Origin: JACQXX01 sp964639175
GTDB lineage: Bacteria; Acidobacteriota; Blastocatellia; Chloracidobacteriales; Chloracidobacteriaceae
Assembly (NCBI GenBank): GCA_964639175.1
Contig: CAZXCE010000091.1
Span: 1 to 18,456, forward strand
DNA: 18,456 bases
Direction of reading: 5' to 3'
In this document: in pieces, positions 6,690 through 14,458 of the stretch
Layout: each line of letters starts with the position of its first letter
Position numbering within the stretch: the first letter of the stretch is position 1
Notes under the pieces: generated by a model
Told to the model about the DNA's origin: nothing
Database searches by the model: none
Seen by the model: only the letters and a program-made list of their open reading frames with translations
Program-made: the position numbers and the translations under genes

Positions 6690-9600
6690 ATGAAGAAGCA
6701 TCTGTTTCGTCCCTTCGCGTTGACAGGTGGTGTCCTGATGGTGTGGTTGCTGGCCACCTCGATCAATGTTCCCCTGGCACAGGGGAGTTCCCAAACTTCC
6801 AGTCCTTCAACGACGACTGATTTGACCCAGGGAAGCGTGGTCAAAGTCGGGTTCAACAGTGGTGAAAAGAAAGTTTTTCACCTTCGGCTACAAGCCAATC
6901 AGTATCTGAATTTGACGGCTGACCAGCAGGGGATTGACGTTGTCATTCGATTGAAAAGCCCTGACGACAAAGTCCTGATTGAGGTTGACAGTCCAAACGG
7001 CACCAAAGGACCGGAAGAACTCTGGTTTGTGAGCGATACGGCAGGCAATTACCAGATTGAAGTCGAATCACCTGACCCAAATGTGGCCCCTGGCCAGGTT
7101 GAGTTGACAGTGAAGACACTCCGAAATGCAACCGCCACGGATCGGGTTGAAGCCGAAATCAACCAGTCATTCAGTCAAATCCAGGTGCTTTCTGCCTCCA
7201 ATCGGATCCCGGATGCGCTGAAAACGGCTGAAACGGCCATCAAACGTGGTGAAGCGGCGTTACCGGCAGATCATCAGTTAATTGCCCTGGCCTATCAGGA
7301 ACTGGGGAATCTTCACCGGATTATGGGGAAACCCAGGGAAGCCGAGACCGCCTTACTCAAAGCCCTGGCCATGTTTGAAAAGACGCTTGGTCCAACCCAT
7401 GAGGATCTGGTCCTGCCTTTAAATCTTTTGGGGTTGCTGGCCGATGGCGCCGGGAATTATGCAAAGGCTGAACCCTATTTATCCCGGGCATTGGACATCA
7501 TTGACCACAATCCACAGGTTCCCGACACCAATCGAGCGATTACCTGTAACAATGTCGCTTTGGTCAATGATCATAAAGGGAATTTTCAGCAGGCGGAAAC
7601 CATGTACCTCAAAGCGCTGGCGGGCTTTGAAAAAGCAAATGGACCTGATTCTTTAAATTGCGCTCCGATATTGAACAACCTGGGGTTGTTGTACCATCAA
7701 CAAGGTGATTTCCTTAAAGCCGAACCGTTCTATGCCCGGAGCATTGCCATCCGCAAGAAATACCTGGCTCCAGGCCATCCAAGTATTGCGCTGATTCTCA
7801 ATAATATGGCTGATATGTATGCGTTGCGGTCGGATTTGAAACAGGCTATTCGCTACCAGACAGAAGCTGTTTCAATCCTGGAGAAAGCTTTTGGCGACAA
7901 ACACCCGCAAACCATTTTATTTCATATCAATTTGGGAGAAATGTTGCTCCAGTCTCAGGAGTATGAGGCTGCAGGTTTATATTACCGAAAGGCAAGCACC
8001 AACGCCGAGAGCGTCTTGGGACCGACCCACCCTTATTGCCTGTTCGGACTGGTCGGGCTGGCCGGTTTCCAACTTAAAACCAGTCAGCTATCCCAGGCTG
8101 AGGCCACGTTGACAAAAGTGCTGCCATTGATGGAAAAAGCATTTGGGCCCAGCCACCCGCGATTGGCGGTACCGCTTACTTTACTTGCTCAACTCAACCA
8201 GAAACAGCAGAAATATCCAGAGGCTGAAGCGGCCCTGCTGCGAGCTATTTCGATTCAGGAGAAAAATACAAATGTTCGATTTACGGAGCCAGGGATGTAT
8301 TTCAGTAACCTGTCACATATTTACCAGATGAGTGGCAAGATTGAACAGGCGCTGGCCTTTGGAATGAAAAGTAATGAAGTGGTCGAACAGGATTTTCTGA
8401 AAAACATCAGTCTTGGTTCTGAGCGGCAAAAAGTATTGTATCTAAATCGGGCCAGATGGGGTGCCAATCATCTGCTTGCGCTGCAAGCTCAGTATGCCCC
8501 GCACAATCAGGCAGCCATCAACGCGGCGGTGACTTCAGTCTTGAGACGCAAGGGCAGGGCCCTGGATGTGATGGCTGATACGCTCAGGCTGATTCAGGCA
8601 CGAGCTACGGCCCAGGATCAGGCGATATTTGAAAAATTGATTGACGCCCAAAACCGGCTTTCAAACCTGACGGTGAAAGGGCCTGGAACGACCAAACCTG
8701 AGCGATTTCAGGCACTGGTTCAGGAATTGGAAACTGAGGTTGATCAACTTGAGGCTGAAATCAGTCGGCGAAGCGCTGAGTATCGGGTTCAAACCCAACC
8801 TGTGACACTACAAAATGTACAGGCCGCCATTCCTGAAAATACGGCACTGATTGAATTTACCCTGTATCAGCCCCTGCAAAACGCCCAAAGTTCACTGAAC
8901 ACCAAACCCCGATATCTGGCCTATATCATTGAACCGAAAGCTGATCCGAAATGGGTTGACCTGGGGGAAGTCGAAAAGATTGATGCCACCACGAAGGAAT
9001 TTCGGGGGTTGCTCCAACAGTCACCTGGCACCCGAAGCCGGTTGATCAAGGCTGAATCCCGAAATGCCAAAAAGTCGAACATTGGATCAGTCGTTCTGCC
9101 GGACCAGCAACTCAGGATTCTGGCACAAGGTCTGTACCAGTTTGTGATCAAGCCAGTTGTAGCTCTGGTAAAACCTGGGACGACCTTATTTCTTGCGCCA
9201 GAAGGGGAACTCAACCTGGTGCCGTTTGCTGCCTTGATGGACGAGCGTGGGACCTACCTGATTGAAAAGCAACCGCTCCATTATTTGACGAGTGGTCGTG
9301 ATTTATTGCGGCTCCAGGTGAAAACAAACAGCCACGAGCCACCACTGGTGGTGGCTGATCCGGATTATGCAGTGGGAAGTGGTCCACAGGTGGCTGGAAT
9401 CCAACTGGCTCAATTAAAACGCCTGATTGAGACCGCGCAGGAAGGTGTCCAAATTGCAAAAGTATTGCCAGATTCCAGATTAAAAGTCCGGGGCGAGGCC
9501 ACTGAACAGGCACTCAAACAGGTGAATGGGCCACAGATTCTCCATGTTGCGACGCACGGGTATTTTCTGGATCGGTCTTCCGACGTGACTCTATCCGCTG

Positions 9601-10091
9601 ATCCGATTGAGGAGACTGAAAACCGGGATATTCAAATCAAAGGGAGTGATACAAAGTTTGATGTGGGCCCGTTCCAGTCAGGTATCTTTCTGGCAGGCGC
9701 CAATCGTGGCGAAAGCGGAACCGAAGACGGTACCTTAACCGCGCTTGAAGCCGCCCACCTCAATTTAAGCGGCACAAAGCTGGTGGTGCTCTCCGCCTGC
9801 AATACCGGGGTTGGCGAAGTCAAAACCGGCGAAGGTGTCTATGGCCTGCGCCGGGCAATGGTGCTCGCCGGGAGCGAAACGCAAATGCTGAGTCTGTGGC
9901 CGGTGTCGGATCTGGGAACCCGAAAACTGATGGTGGATTATTACATCCGACTCAAAGCCGGTGAAGGCCGCACCGAAGCACTCCGCCAGGTTCAGCTTGA
10001 AATGCTCAAGAGCCAGCGGTTTCGGCATCCGTATTACTGGGCCAGTTTTGTGGTCTCCGGCGAATGGACCGGACTGGGAGACGAGCAGTAG
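6690..10091 (+). CDS. Secreted PPC-TPR-CHAT domain protein
   Basis: This 1133-aa protein ends in a CHAT domain, a caspase/separase-clan peptidase fold. The ATG at 6690 is preferred over a TTG at 6600 because it puts a signal peptide at the N-terminus (MKKHLFRPFA then a hydrophobic run to about residue 30, VPLAQG). Residues about 45-145 look like a pre-peptidase C-terminal (PPC) beta domain. About 165-600 is a TPR array with recurring AETALLKALAMFEKTLGPTH-type units. The CHAT domain lies at about 850-1130, with ATHGYF (H956) and LSACNTG (C1037) giving the expected His-Cys dyad, and LWPVSD and YYWASFVVSGEW near the end. The dyad is intact, so protease activity is plausible; the target is unknown. 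It is transcribed away from the TPR kinase and converges on the permease gene. No strong Shine-Dalgarno site is seen. Confidence 0.9.
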   Translation: MKKHLFRPFALTGGVLMVWLLATSINVPLAQGSSQTSSPSTTTDLTQGSVVKVGFNSGEKKVFHLRLQANQYLNLTADQQGIDVVIRLKSPDDKVLIEVDSPNGTKGPEELWFVSDTAGNYQIEVESPDPNVAPGQVELTVKTLRNATATDRVEAEINQSFSQIQVLSASNRIPDALKTAETAIKRGEAALPADHQLIALAYQELGNLHRIMGKPREAETALLKALAMFEKTLGPTHEDLVLPLNLLGLLADGAGNYAKAEPYLSRALDIIDHNPQVPDTNRAITCNNVALVNDHKGNFQQAETMYLKALAGFEKANGPDSLNCAPILNNLGLLYHQQGDFLKAEPFYARSIAIRKKYLAPGHPSIALILNNMADMYALRSDLKQAIRYQTEAVSILEKAFGDKHPQTILFHINLGEMLLQSQEYEAAGLYYRKASTNAESVLGPTHPYCLFGLVGLAGFQLKTSQLSQAEATLTKVLPLMEKAFGPSHPRLAVPLTLLAQLNQKQQKYPEAEAALLRAISIQEKNTNVRFTEPGMYFSNLSHIYQMSGKIEQALAFGMKSNEVVEQDFLKNISLGSERQKVLYLNRARWGANHLLALQAQYAPHNQAAINAAVTSVLRRKGRALDVMADTLRLIQARATAQDQAIFEKLIDAQNRLSNLTVKGPGTTKPERFQALVQELETEVDQLEAEISRRSAEYRVQTQPVTLQNVQAAIPENTALIEFTLYQPLQNAQSSLNTKPRYLAYIIEPKADPKWVDLGEVEKIDATTKEFRGLLQQSPGTRSRLIKAESRNAKKSNIGSVVLPDQQLRILAQGLYQFVIKPVVALVKPGTTLFLAPEGELNLVPFAALMDERGTYLIEKQPLHYLTSGRDLLRLQVKTNSHEPPLVVADPDYAVGSGPQVAGIQLAQLKRLIETAQEGVQIAKVLPDSRLKVRGEATEQALKQVNGPQILHVATHGYFLDRSSDVTLSADPIEETENRDIQIKGSDTKFDVGPFQSGIFLAGANRGESGTEDGTLTALEAAHLNLSGTKLVVLSACNTGVGEVKTGEGVYGLRRAMVLAGSETQMLSLWPVSDLGTRKLMVDYYIRLKAGEGRTEALRQVQLEMLKSQRFRHPYYWASFVVSGEWTGLGDEQ

Positions 10092-10099
10092 GGAATAGA

Positions 10100-10238
10100 G
10101 TTGAAGAAGTCAGGCTGAAAGACATCGGTCTGAAGAAGGCGGGTTAGGGGCTGAGGGCTGAAGAACGGGTTTTGTTTCATCCTTCATCCTTCATCCCTTC
10201 GATTGCCCCCGAGCCTGCGAGTCTTCATCCCTCAGCCC
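10100..10238. repeat. GGGCTGAAGAA-type degenerate repeats, heptads and a 17-bp inverted repeat
   Basis: The convergent gap holds several variants of (G)GGCTGAAGAA between 10100 and 10166. A perfect heptad tandem, TTCATCC x3, lies at 10176-10196. The 17 bases at 10148-10164 recur inverted at 10222-10238 with one mismatch (core GGGCTGAGGG). The 57-base loop makes a classical rho-independent terminator unlikely, but a folded element between convergent 3' ends is possible. Confidence 0.55.
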
Positions 10239-10248
10239 AATGGTTTGT

Positions 10249-12708
10249 TCATTGGGAGTTATGGCGCAAGATGGCAAGAGGGTCGAGCCGGGCGGCCTGA
10301 CGTGCTGGGAAATAGGCTGCTGCACCTGAGACCACAATCAACACCAGTGAAATGGTACTGAAGGTCGCGATATCGAAAGCTGGAACAGAAAACAGAAGTC
10401 GGTTCACCATCTGGGCCAGTCCAGCCGCGACGGTGATTCCGATTCCCAACCCACCCAGGGCACATCCGATGCCTTGAGCCAGCATCAACTTGAGGATGTC
10501 ATTCGGGTGAGCCCCAAGTGCCATCCGGATGCCGATTTCCTGGGTGCGCTGGGTCATTGAGTAGGCAATCAAGCCATAGATGCCAGCCGCCGCCAGCGTT
10601 AATCCCACGGCGGCAAATATGCCGAACAGCCAGACCCGAAACTGATTTTGAGCCAGAGCCGCACCAATCCGATTGGTTAAGGGGGCGATCTCATAAACTG
10701 GTTGATGCCGATCAACGGCCCAGATTGCTTCGCAAATAGTTCGGGAAAGCCTGGTTGGTTCGCCACTGGTCTGAACGGCCAGGGTTACATTGCGGGAGAA
10801 GTCGGTGCTCAGTACCCGATCATGCGGGGCACGCGGGAGATACCAGGCAGAGGTGTTCGGATCATCAATCTGTTCGTTGACTACATCAGCCACAACCCCA
10901 ACCACTGTCAACCAGGGATTGGTCGAATCCGGTCCGCCGCGTTTGACCCGTTTTCCCAATGCTTCCTGACCTGGCCAAAACCGGTGTGCCATGCCAGCAC
11001 TGACCATCACTACTCCCGGTGCATCCGGGAGCATATCGGTTTGGTCCAACGCACGGCCTTTGAGAATTGGGATGCGCATGGCAGTCAAATAGCCAGGAGT
11101 AATCAACCGATGGGTTGTGGTGAGCACTTCGCTGGCGGAGGCTGGCGGTCGTCCTTCAACCGTGAGCCGGGCCAGGGTATTTGGAAAAGTAAGCGGGAGT
11201 TCACTCGTTCCCCCAACGGCAACCACTCCTGGAATGGCCTGAATCCGGTCGAGCACTTCAGTGTAAAACGCTTCGCGTTGCTGAGGTTCGGGGTACTTTT
11301 CGATTGGAAGGTCAATTCGAAGAGTCAGCACCTGTTCGGGTTGAAACCCAAGGTCAACTTTGAGGAGTTGCTGTAACCTCTGGACCACCAGGGCCGTGCC
11401 GACCAGCAGAACGGTGGCGAGAGCAATTTCAGCGACGACAAAGCCGCTCAACACCCGGCGCCCGGTTTGTGTCCCGGCGGTACGCCCGCCCTGGCTCAAT
11501 ACGGAGGTCAGATCAATCCGGGCCGCTTTGATGGCGGGAAGGGCACCAAACATCATGCCCGTCACCACGGTCACCACCAGAGTAAATCCAAAAACCCGGT
11601 GATCCAGGCTCAAATCCCGAAAAAATGTCACCAGCGTGGTTGATGGTACCAGAAGTCTTAACAGCGGAAGGCACCAGTAGGCTGCCATCAGGCCCAGCAC
11701 TCCGCCAAGTGATGACAACACCAGGCTTTCAATCAGGAACTGTTGCACAATCCTGCCTCGGCTGGCACCAATCGCAGATCGAATCGCGACTTCTTTCTGT
11801 CTGACGGTTGACCGGGCCAGTTGCAGGCTGGCCACATTGGCACACACGATCAACAACAGCAACCCCACGGCGGCAGACAACGCCAGCAATCCTGGGCGGA
11901 AGTTTCCAGTTAATTCTTCCCGTATCGGAGTCGCCAGAAATCCCCAGCCTGAGTTGGTTTCGGGATATTCTTTTTCCAGTTGAGCCGCCAGGAGATTGAG
12001 TTCAGTTTGTACTTCCTGCAGTTCTTTACCCGGCTTTATCCGGGCGGGTATGCCCAGTATATGCCGCTGGCGGTCAGTGGCGTTGTGCGGATCAAGGGCG
12101 AGCGGCACCCACAGTTCAGCGTTGAACGGAAAGCGAAAAGAAGCCGGCAATACCCCGACAATGGTGTGTTTGACGTCATTGATGGTGATGGGTTGATTCA
12201 GGATTTGTGGATCAGTTCCAAACTGTCGCTGCCAGTAGGAATGGCTGATCAGGGCCACTGGCGCCGGATTGCCCGGTCGGTCTTCCTCAGGTAGAAAATT
12301 TCGACCCAGGAGCGGTTGGACCCCAAACGTAGGCAGTACATCGGCTGAAAACCGACCGCCTTCGACCCGTTCCGGCTCATGTGCTCCGGTTACATTGAAG
12401 CCATCATTGACAAAAGCGCCAACGCGTTCAAAGCTTTGAGTCCGGTGCTGAAGGGCATCAAAATTTGGCGGAGATACGCTGACATCAGGAGATTCAGACC
12501 CCGGAGCACGAAAGGTGTCACTGACAATCACCAGTCGCTCAGCTTCGTGAAAGGGAAGTGGGCGGAGCAAAACCGCATTCATCACACTGAAAATTGCCGT
12601 GTTGGCGCCAATCCCCAACGTGAGCGTCAGGACTGTGACACTGGTTACCAACGGGTGTTTGGTAAACATCCGAAGACTAAACCGAAAATCATTCCAGATC
12701 ATTCGCAT
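10249..12708 (-). CDS. ADOP-family ABC transporter permease (MacB/FtsX-like)
   Basis: This 819-aa protein belongs to the acidobacterial duplicated orphan permease (ADOP) type: two fused MacB-like halves. It opens with MRMIWNDFRFSLRMFTKHP and the signature LTLTLGIGANTAIFSVMNAV membrane segment at about 22-48. A large extracytoplasmic MacB_PCD domain follows (about 50-270), then membrane segments near 275-300, 325-350 and 375-400. Cytosolic coupling motifs RSTVRQKEVAIRSAIGASRG and TQRTQEIGIRMALGAHPND mark the two halves. A second periplasmic domain lies at about 450-690, with membrane segments at about 700-810. Such permeases couple to a separate ATPase for macrolide/peptide export or lipoprotein-like mechanotransmission; the substrate is unknown. 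No ATPase gene is nearby, as usual for orphans. AGAGGAG precedes the ATG at 12708. Length is normal for the family. Confidence 0.93.
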   Translation of the reverse strand: MRMIWNDFRFSLRMFTKHPLVTSVTVLTLTLGIGANTAIFSVMNAVLLRPLPFHEAERLVIVSDTFRAPGSESPDVSVSPPNFDALQHRTQSFERVGAFVNDGFNVTGAHEPERVEGGRFSADVLPTFGVQPLLGRNFLPEEDRPGNPAPVALISHSYWQRQFGTDPQILNQPITINDVKHTIVGVLPASFRFPFNAELWVPLALDPHNATDRQRHILGIPARIKPGKELQEVQTELNLLAAQLEKEYPETNSGWGFLATPIREELTGNFRPGLLALSAAVGLLLLIVCANVASLQLARSTVRQKEVAIRSAIGASRGRIVQQFLIESLVLSSLGGVLGLMAAYWCLPLLRLLVPSTTLVTFFRDLSLDHRVFGFTLVVTVVTGMMFGALPAIKAARIDLTSVLSQGGRTAGTQTGRRVLSGFVVAEIALATVLLVGTALVVQRLQQLLKVDLGFQPEQVLTLRIDLPIEKYPEPQQREAFYTEVLDRIQAIPGVVAVGGTSELPLTFPNTLARLTVEGRPPASASEVLTTTHRLITPGYLTAMRIPILKGRALDQTDMLPDAPGVVMVSAGMAHRFWPGQEALGKRVKRGGPDSTNPWLTVVGVVADVVNEQIDDPNTSAWYLPRAPHDRVLSTDFSRNVTLAVQTSGEPTRLSRTICEAIWAVDRHQPVYEIAPLTNRIGAALAQNQFRVWLFGIFAAVGLTLAAAGIYGLIAYSMTQRTQEIGIRMALGAHPNDILKLMLAQGIGCALGGLGIGITVAAGLAQMVNRLLFSVPAFDIATFSTISLVLIVVSGAAAYFPARQAARLDPLAILRHNSQ

Positions 12709-12715
12709 GTAGTCA

Positions 12716-12722
12716 CTCCTCT
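12716..12722 (-). promoter_or_regulatory. Ribosome binding site of the ADOP permease
   Basis: AGAGGAG on the minus strand ends 7 bases before the ATG at 12708. It supports that start over the in-frame ATG two codons later. Confidence 0.6.
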
Positions 12723-12990
12723 CAAGTGGGTGCTTTGGAATGTATAAGGTATGAAATTGCTAACGCTCTGTTTTTCAATTAGATGACTTTTTCCTTGTTT
12801 ATTCGTCTTGGGAGACAAGTGGCGTGCCACGGTATCGGCAATGGGGATCAGCCGTGTTACTTCAATGATTGAAAGGAGATACAGCATTAAGAAGTAAGGG
12901 AAGCACCTGGTTTTCAGGCCATCTGGTGCCCGTCTATGGGAACAGTTGATTGCGGAAACGAAACGGTATTCCCCATTTCATGCCAGGGAA

Positions 12991-13080
12991 GGGGGACTGA
13001 GGGCTGAAGAAAACGGGCCTGGGGCTGAAAAAACCAGGGCTGAGGGCTTGGGGCGGAAGAAGTCGGGCTGAAGAAAATTG
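12991..13080 (+). repeat. GGGCTGAAGAA-type degenerate tandem repeats
   Basis: Variants GGGCTGAAGAAAACG, GGGCTGAAAAAACC, GGGCTGAGGGCTTGG and GGGCTGAAGAAAATT follow one another. The last runs directly into the 76-bp repeat at 13068. The same motif family lies beyond the other end of the permease gene (10100-10166). The rest of the 12709-13181 gap (12720-12990) contains no gene I can support. Confidence 0.5.
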
Positions 13081-13143
13081 GGTGAGGAAACACAATCGTG
13101 TCTGAAATGGGCTTTTGCCCGCAGGTCACCGGAGAATAGCCGG
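13068..13143 (+). repeat. 76-bp direct repeat, left copy
   Basis: Starts CTGAAGAAAATTGGGTGAGG and ends GAGAATAGCCGG. It matches 14310-14385 with two differences in 76 bases. Its last 25-30 bases (GCCCGCAGG...CCGGAGAATAGCCGG) are the first module of the hairpin repeat that flanks the transposase. A short palindrome ACAC-AATC-GTGT lies inside. Confidence 0.85.
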
Positions 13144-13160
13144 CGCTCTGCGGGCAAAGC
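13111..13160 (-). terminator. Strong hairpin after the three-gene operon
   Basis: GCTTTTGCCCGCAG at 13111-13124 pairs with CTGCGGGCAAAGC at 13148-13160, leaving one bulged base. The loop contains CCGG-AGAATA-GCCGG, a small hairpin of its own. It begins 22 bp after the last stop codon of the minus-strand operon (13182). No T-run follows, so it could be a transcript 3'-end stabiliser rather than an intrinsic terminator. Confidence 0.45.
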
Positions 13161-13181
13161 TCAATTCTTCAGCACTGGAAA

Positions 13182-13457
13182 TCAGCAAAAGGTGTGGGGA
13201 ATTTGGAGTTCTCTGAGCTTGTAACTCATTTCCTTGAAATGACCTGCCCAAATGTTATCAAGCAGCAAATGTCGGTTCCCATCGCAAAACCGACTTCGAA
13301 TTTGAAGCACATTTTCCGGTTTGTGGTCGTTGCCAAATCGGGCAAGAATCTCGCGAAGGTAGTTTAATTGTTCAAACGTCAGTTGGGTGACTGGTTCAAG
13401 CCAGAGTTGCCATTCTTCGGCGTCTTCGATAGAGGCTTGTGCTTCAGAAATTGTCAT
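13182..13457 (-). CDS. Small uncharacterised protein sharing a domain with the operon's first gene
   Basis: This 91-aa protein is not a recognised family. Residues about 18-88 align with the C-terminal half of the protein at 13706-14212: WLEPVTQLTFEQLNYLREIL against LKPVEKLDARQLKILREVL, and NVLQIRSRFCDGNRHLLLDN against NLLHLRRHFATGHRELLLQK. The shared pattern is LxPVxxLxxxQLxxLREI, then LxxRxxFxxGxRxLLL. It is predicted mostly alpha-helical, with no signal or membrane segment. Its ATG overlaps the stop of the previous gene in an ATGA arrangement (13454-13457), so translation is probably coupled. It is last in a three-gene operon, followed by a strong hairpin. The N-terminal zinc ribbon of its relative is absent. 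Confidence 0.75.
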   Translation of the reverse strand: MTISEAQASIEDAEEWQLWLEPVTQLTFEQLNYLREILARFGNDHKPENVLQIRSRFCDGNRHLLLDNIWAGHFKEMSYKLRELQIPHTFC

Positions 13458-13702
13458 AGTCCCAGTTCATTGGTCATATAGTCATCCAGTGCTTGTTCAA
13501 GATCATCCATGGCTAATTCGATAGATGGGTATTTGTTCTTTCCTTCCCAAATAGTGCCACCTTCATCCAATGCCCGGACGAAGATCGGTGGGCCATCTGA
13601 ATATCCGATTTCAATCCATCCATAATCCCGAACCCACTCAGTTGTTCTGGGATACAGTGTTGAAAATGTTGCTGATTGATTTGGTTCTGATTTTTGTTTC
13701 AT
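13454..13702 (-). CDS. Small uncharacterised acidic protein
   Basis: This 82-aa protein has a central TEWVRDYGWIEIGYSDG and FVRALDEGGTIWEGKNKYPS block, then an acidic helical tail (ELAMDDLEQALDDYMTNELG). The block resembles short hypothetical proteins I associate with cyanobacteria and other environmental bacteria; no function is known to me. The GAGG site at 13709-13712, 6 bases before the ATG, lies next to the stop of the upstream gene, which ends 3 bp before this start. Its own stop overlaps the next start by 4 bases (ATGA). The tight packing makes it the middle gene of a coupled three-gene operon. No membrane or signal sequence. Confidence 0.78.
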   Translation of the reverse strand: MKQKSEPNQSATFSTLYPRTTEWVRDYGWIEIGYSDGPPIFVRALDEGGTIWEGKNKYPSIELAMDDLEQALDDYMTNELGL

Positions 13703-13705
13703 TGC

Positions 13706-14212
13706 TCACCTCGTCGTTTCGATGATTCCAATAAGTCCAACGACCCCCAGGTTTTCAACGATCTCTCTCGCCTGCCAGTGAGTCATTTTCTGAAGCAGCA
13801 ATTCCCGGTGCCCGGTCGCAAAATGGCGTCGAAGGTGTAGTAAATTTTCGGTGCTGTTCAGAACTTCGCGAAGTATTTTCAGTTGCCGGGCATCAAGTTT
13901 TTCAACCGGCTTAAGATACAGATCAACCCAAAGGACTGGTTCGTTGACAGGCGGGGCCATCGCGCCCACTGTGTAGCCAGGAAGTTCAAACTCTTCGGTT
14001 TCAGCCTCGGTTTCGACTGCATGAGGGATTGCGACACATTGCGGTTGATGGGCAAAGCGTTCCAGTTCTGCTTGAGATTCGATCAATCGAACTGACTTCT
14101 GGCACAACGGACAAAAGCGTTCCTTCGGGTCAAGAGTTCCCTGGAGGTGTTCCCATTGTTGTGGGCATTTGAAAATAAACGTGCAGTTGATAATTTCAGG
14201 GGTTTGATTCAT
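13706..14212 (-). CDS. Zinc-ribbon protein with an LREV/GxRxLLL C-terminal domain
   Basis: This 168-aa protein has two parts. Residues 10-60 form a probable zinc-binding domain: INCTFIFKCPQQWEHL, RFCPLCQKSVRL and QPQCVAIP, giving C16, C34, C37 and C59 as likely ligands, with C10 spare. This FKCP-W...RFCxxCQKxV arrangement recurs at the N-termini of many uncharacterised bacterial proteins. An acidic linker follows, then a C-terminal helical domain (about 93-165) homologous to the whole 91-aa product of 13182-13457. The ATG at 14212 lacks a clear Shine-Dalgarno site. It is the promoter-proximal gene of a three-gene operon bracketed by 76-bp direct repeats, which suggests the operon might have moved or been duplicated as a unit. 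Function unknown. Confidence 0.78.
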   Translation of the reverse strand: MNQTPEIINCTFIFKCPQQWEHLQGTLDPKERFCPLCQKSVRLIESQAELERFAHQPQCVAIPHAVETEAETEEFELPGYTVGAMAPPVNEPVLWVDLYLKPVEKLDARQLKILREVLNSTENLLHLRRHFATGHRELLLQKMTHWQAREIVENLGVVGLIGIIETTR

Positions 14213-14264
14213 AAGCCAGCATTCTGAAGCTTTGTAGTTGGATTGAGCATCCTGAAAGGCTACA

Positions 14265-14309
14265 GTTCGGATAGCCGGTCGGTTGCGCCGCTTTGGTCAC
14301 ACACCGGAT
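14265..14309 (+). repeat. Partial hairpin-repeat copy upstream of the operon
   Basis: GTTCGGATAGCCGGTCGGTT followed by GCGCCGCTTTGGTCACACACCGGAT. It corresponds to the middle module of the full copy at 14359-14453 (TAGCCGGTGGTTTGCCGCTT then ACCACCGGAT) and is nearly identical to the inverted copy at the window's left edge. It runs straight into the 76-bp repeat at 14310. Confidence 0.65.
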
Positions 14310-14385
14310 CTGAAGAAAATTGGGTGAGGAGACACAATCGTGTCTGAAATGGGCTTTTGCCCGCAGGGCACCGGAGAATAGCCGG
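14310..14385 (+). repeat. 76-bp direct repeat, right copy
   Basis: Matches 13068-13143 with two differences (A/G and T/G). Contains GACAC-AATC-GTGTC, a perfect 5-bp inverted repeat. It overlaps the start of the full hairpin repeat at 14359. Confidence 0.85.
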
Positions 14386-14453
14386 TGGTTTGCCGCTTTG
14401 GGCACACCACCGGATTCTGGTCCGGCTCGTTTTGCGCCCGGAGGGCGCTGGAA
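14359..14453 (+). repeat. RAYT-flanking multi-hairpin repeat, copy on the 3' side
   Basis: Three modules are visible: GCCC-GCA-GGGC, CCGGTGGT...ACCACCGG at about 14382-14413, and GCGCCC-GGA-GGGCGC at 14434-14448. The left 31 bases match the inverted copy at 14912-15011 with one difference, and the last module and its GCGCTGGA end also match. It ends 5 bp from the transposase stop codon. Confidence 0.8.
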
Positions 14454-14458
14454 TCTAT

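Noticed and set aside
10148..10238. Bidirectional rho-independent terminator between the convergent genes
   Set aside because: The 17-bp arms are separated by 57 bases and no T-run follows; kept only as a repeat.
10702..11376. 224-residue open frame on the plus strand inside the permease gene
   Set aside because: It is antisense to a strongly supported ADOP permease and shows no family motif; a shadow frame.
12800..12894. Plus-strand reading WRATVSAMGISRVTSMIERR then YSIKK and a stop, which looks like a helix-turn-helix tail
   Set aside because: A stop lies shortly upstream, there is no start and no recognisable family; suggestive of a gene remnant but not strong enough to annotate.
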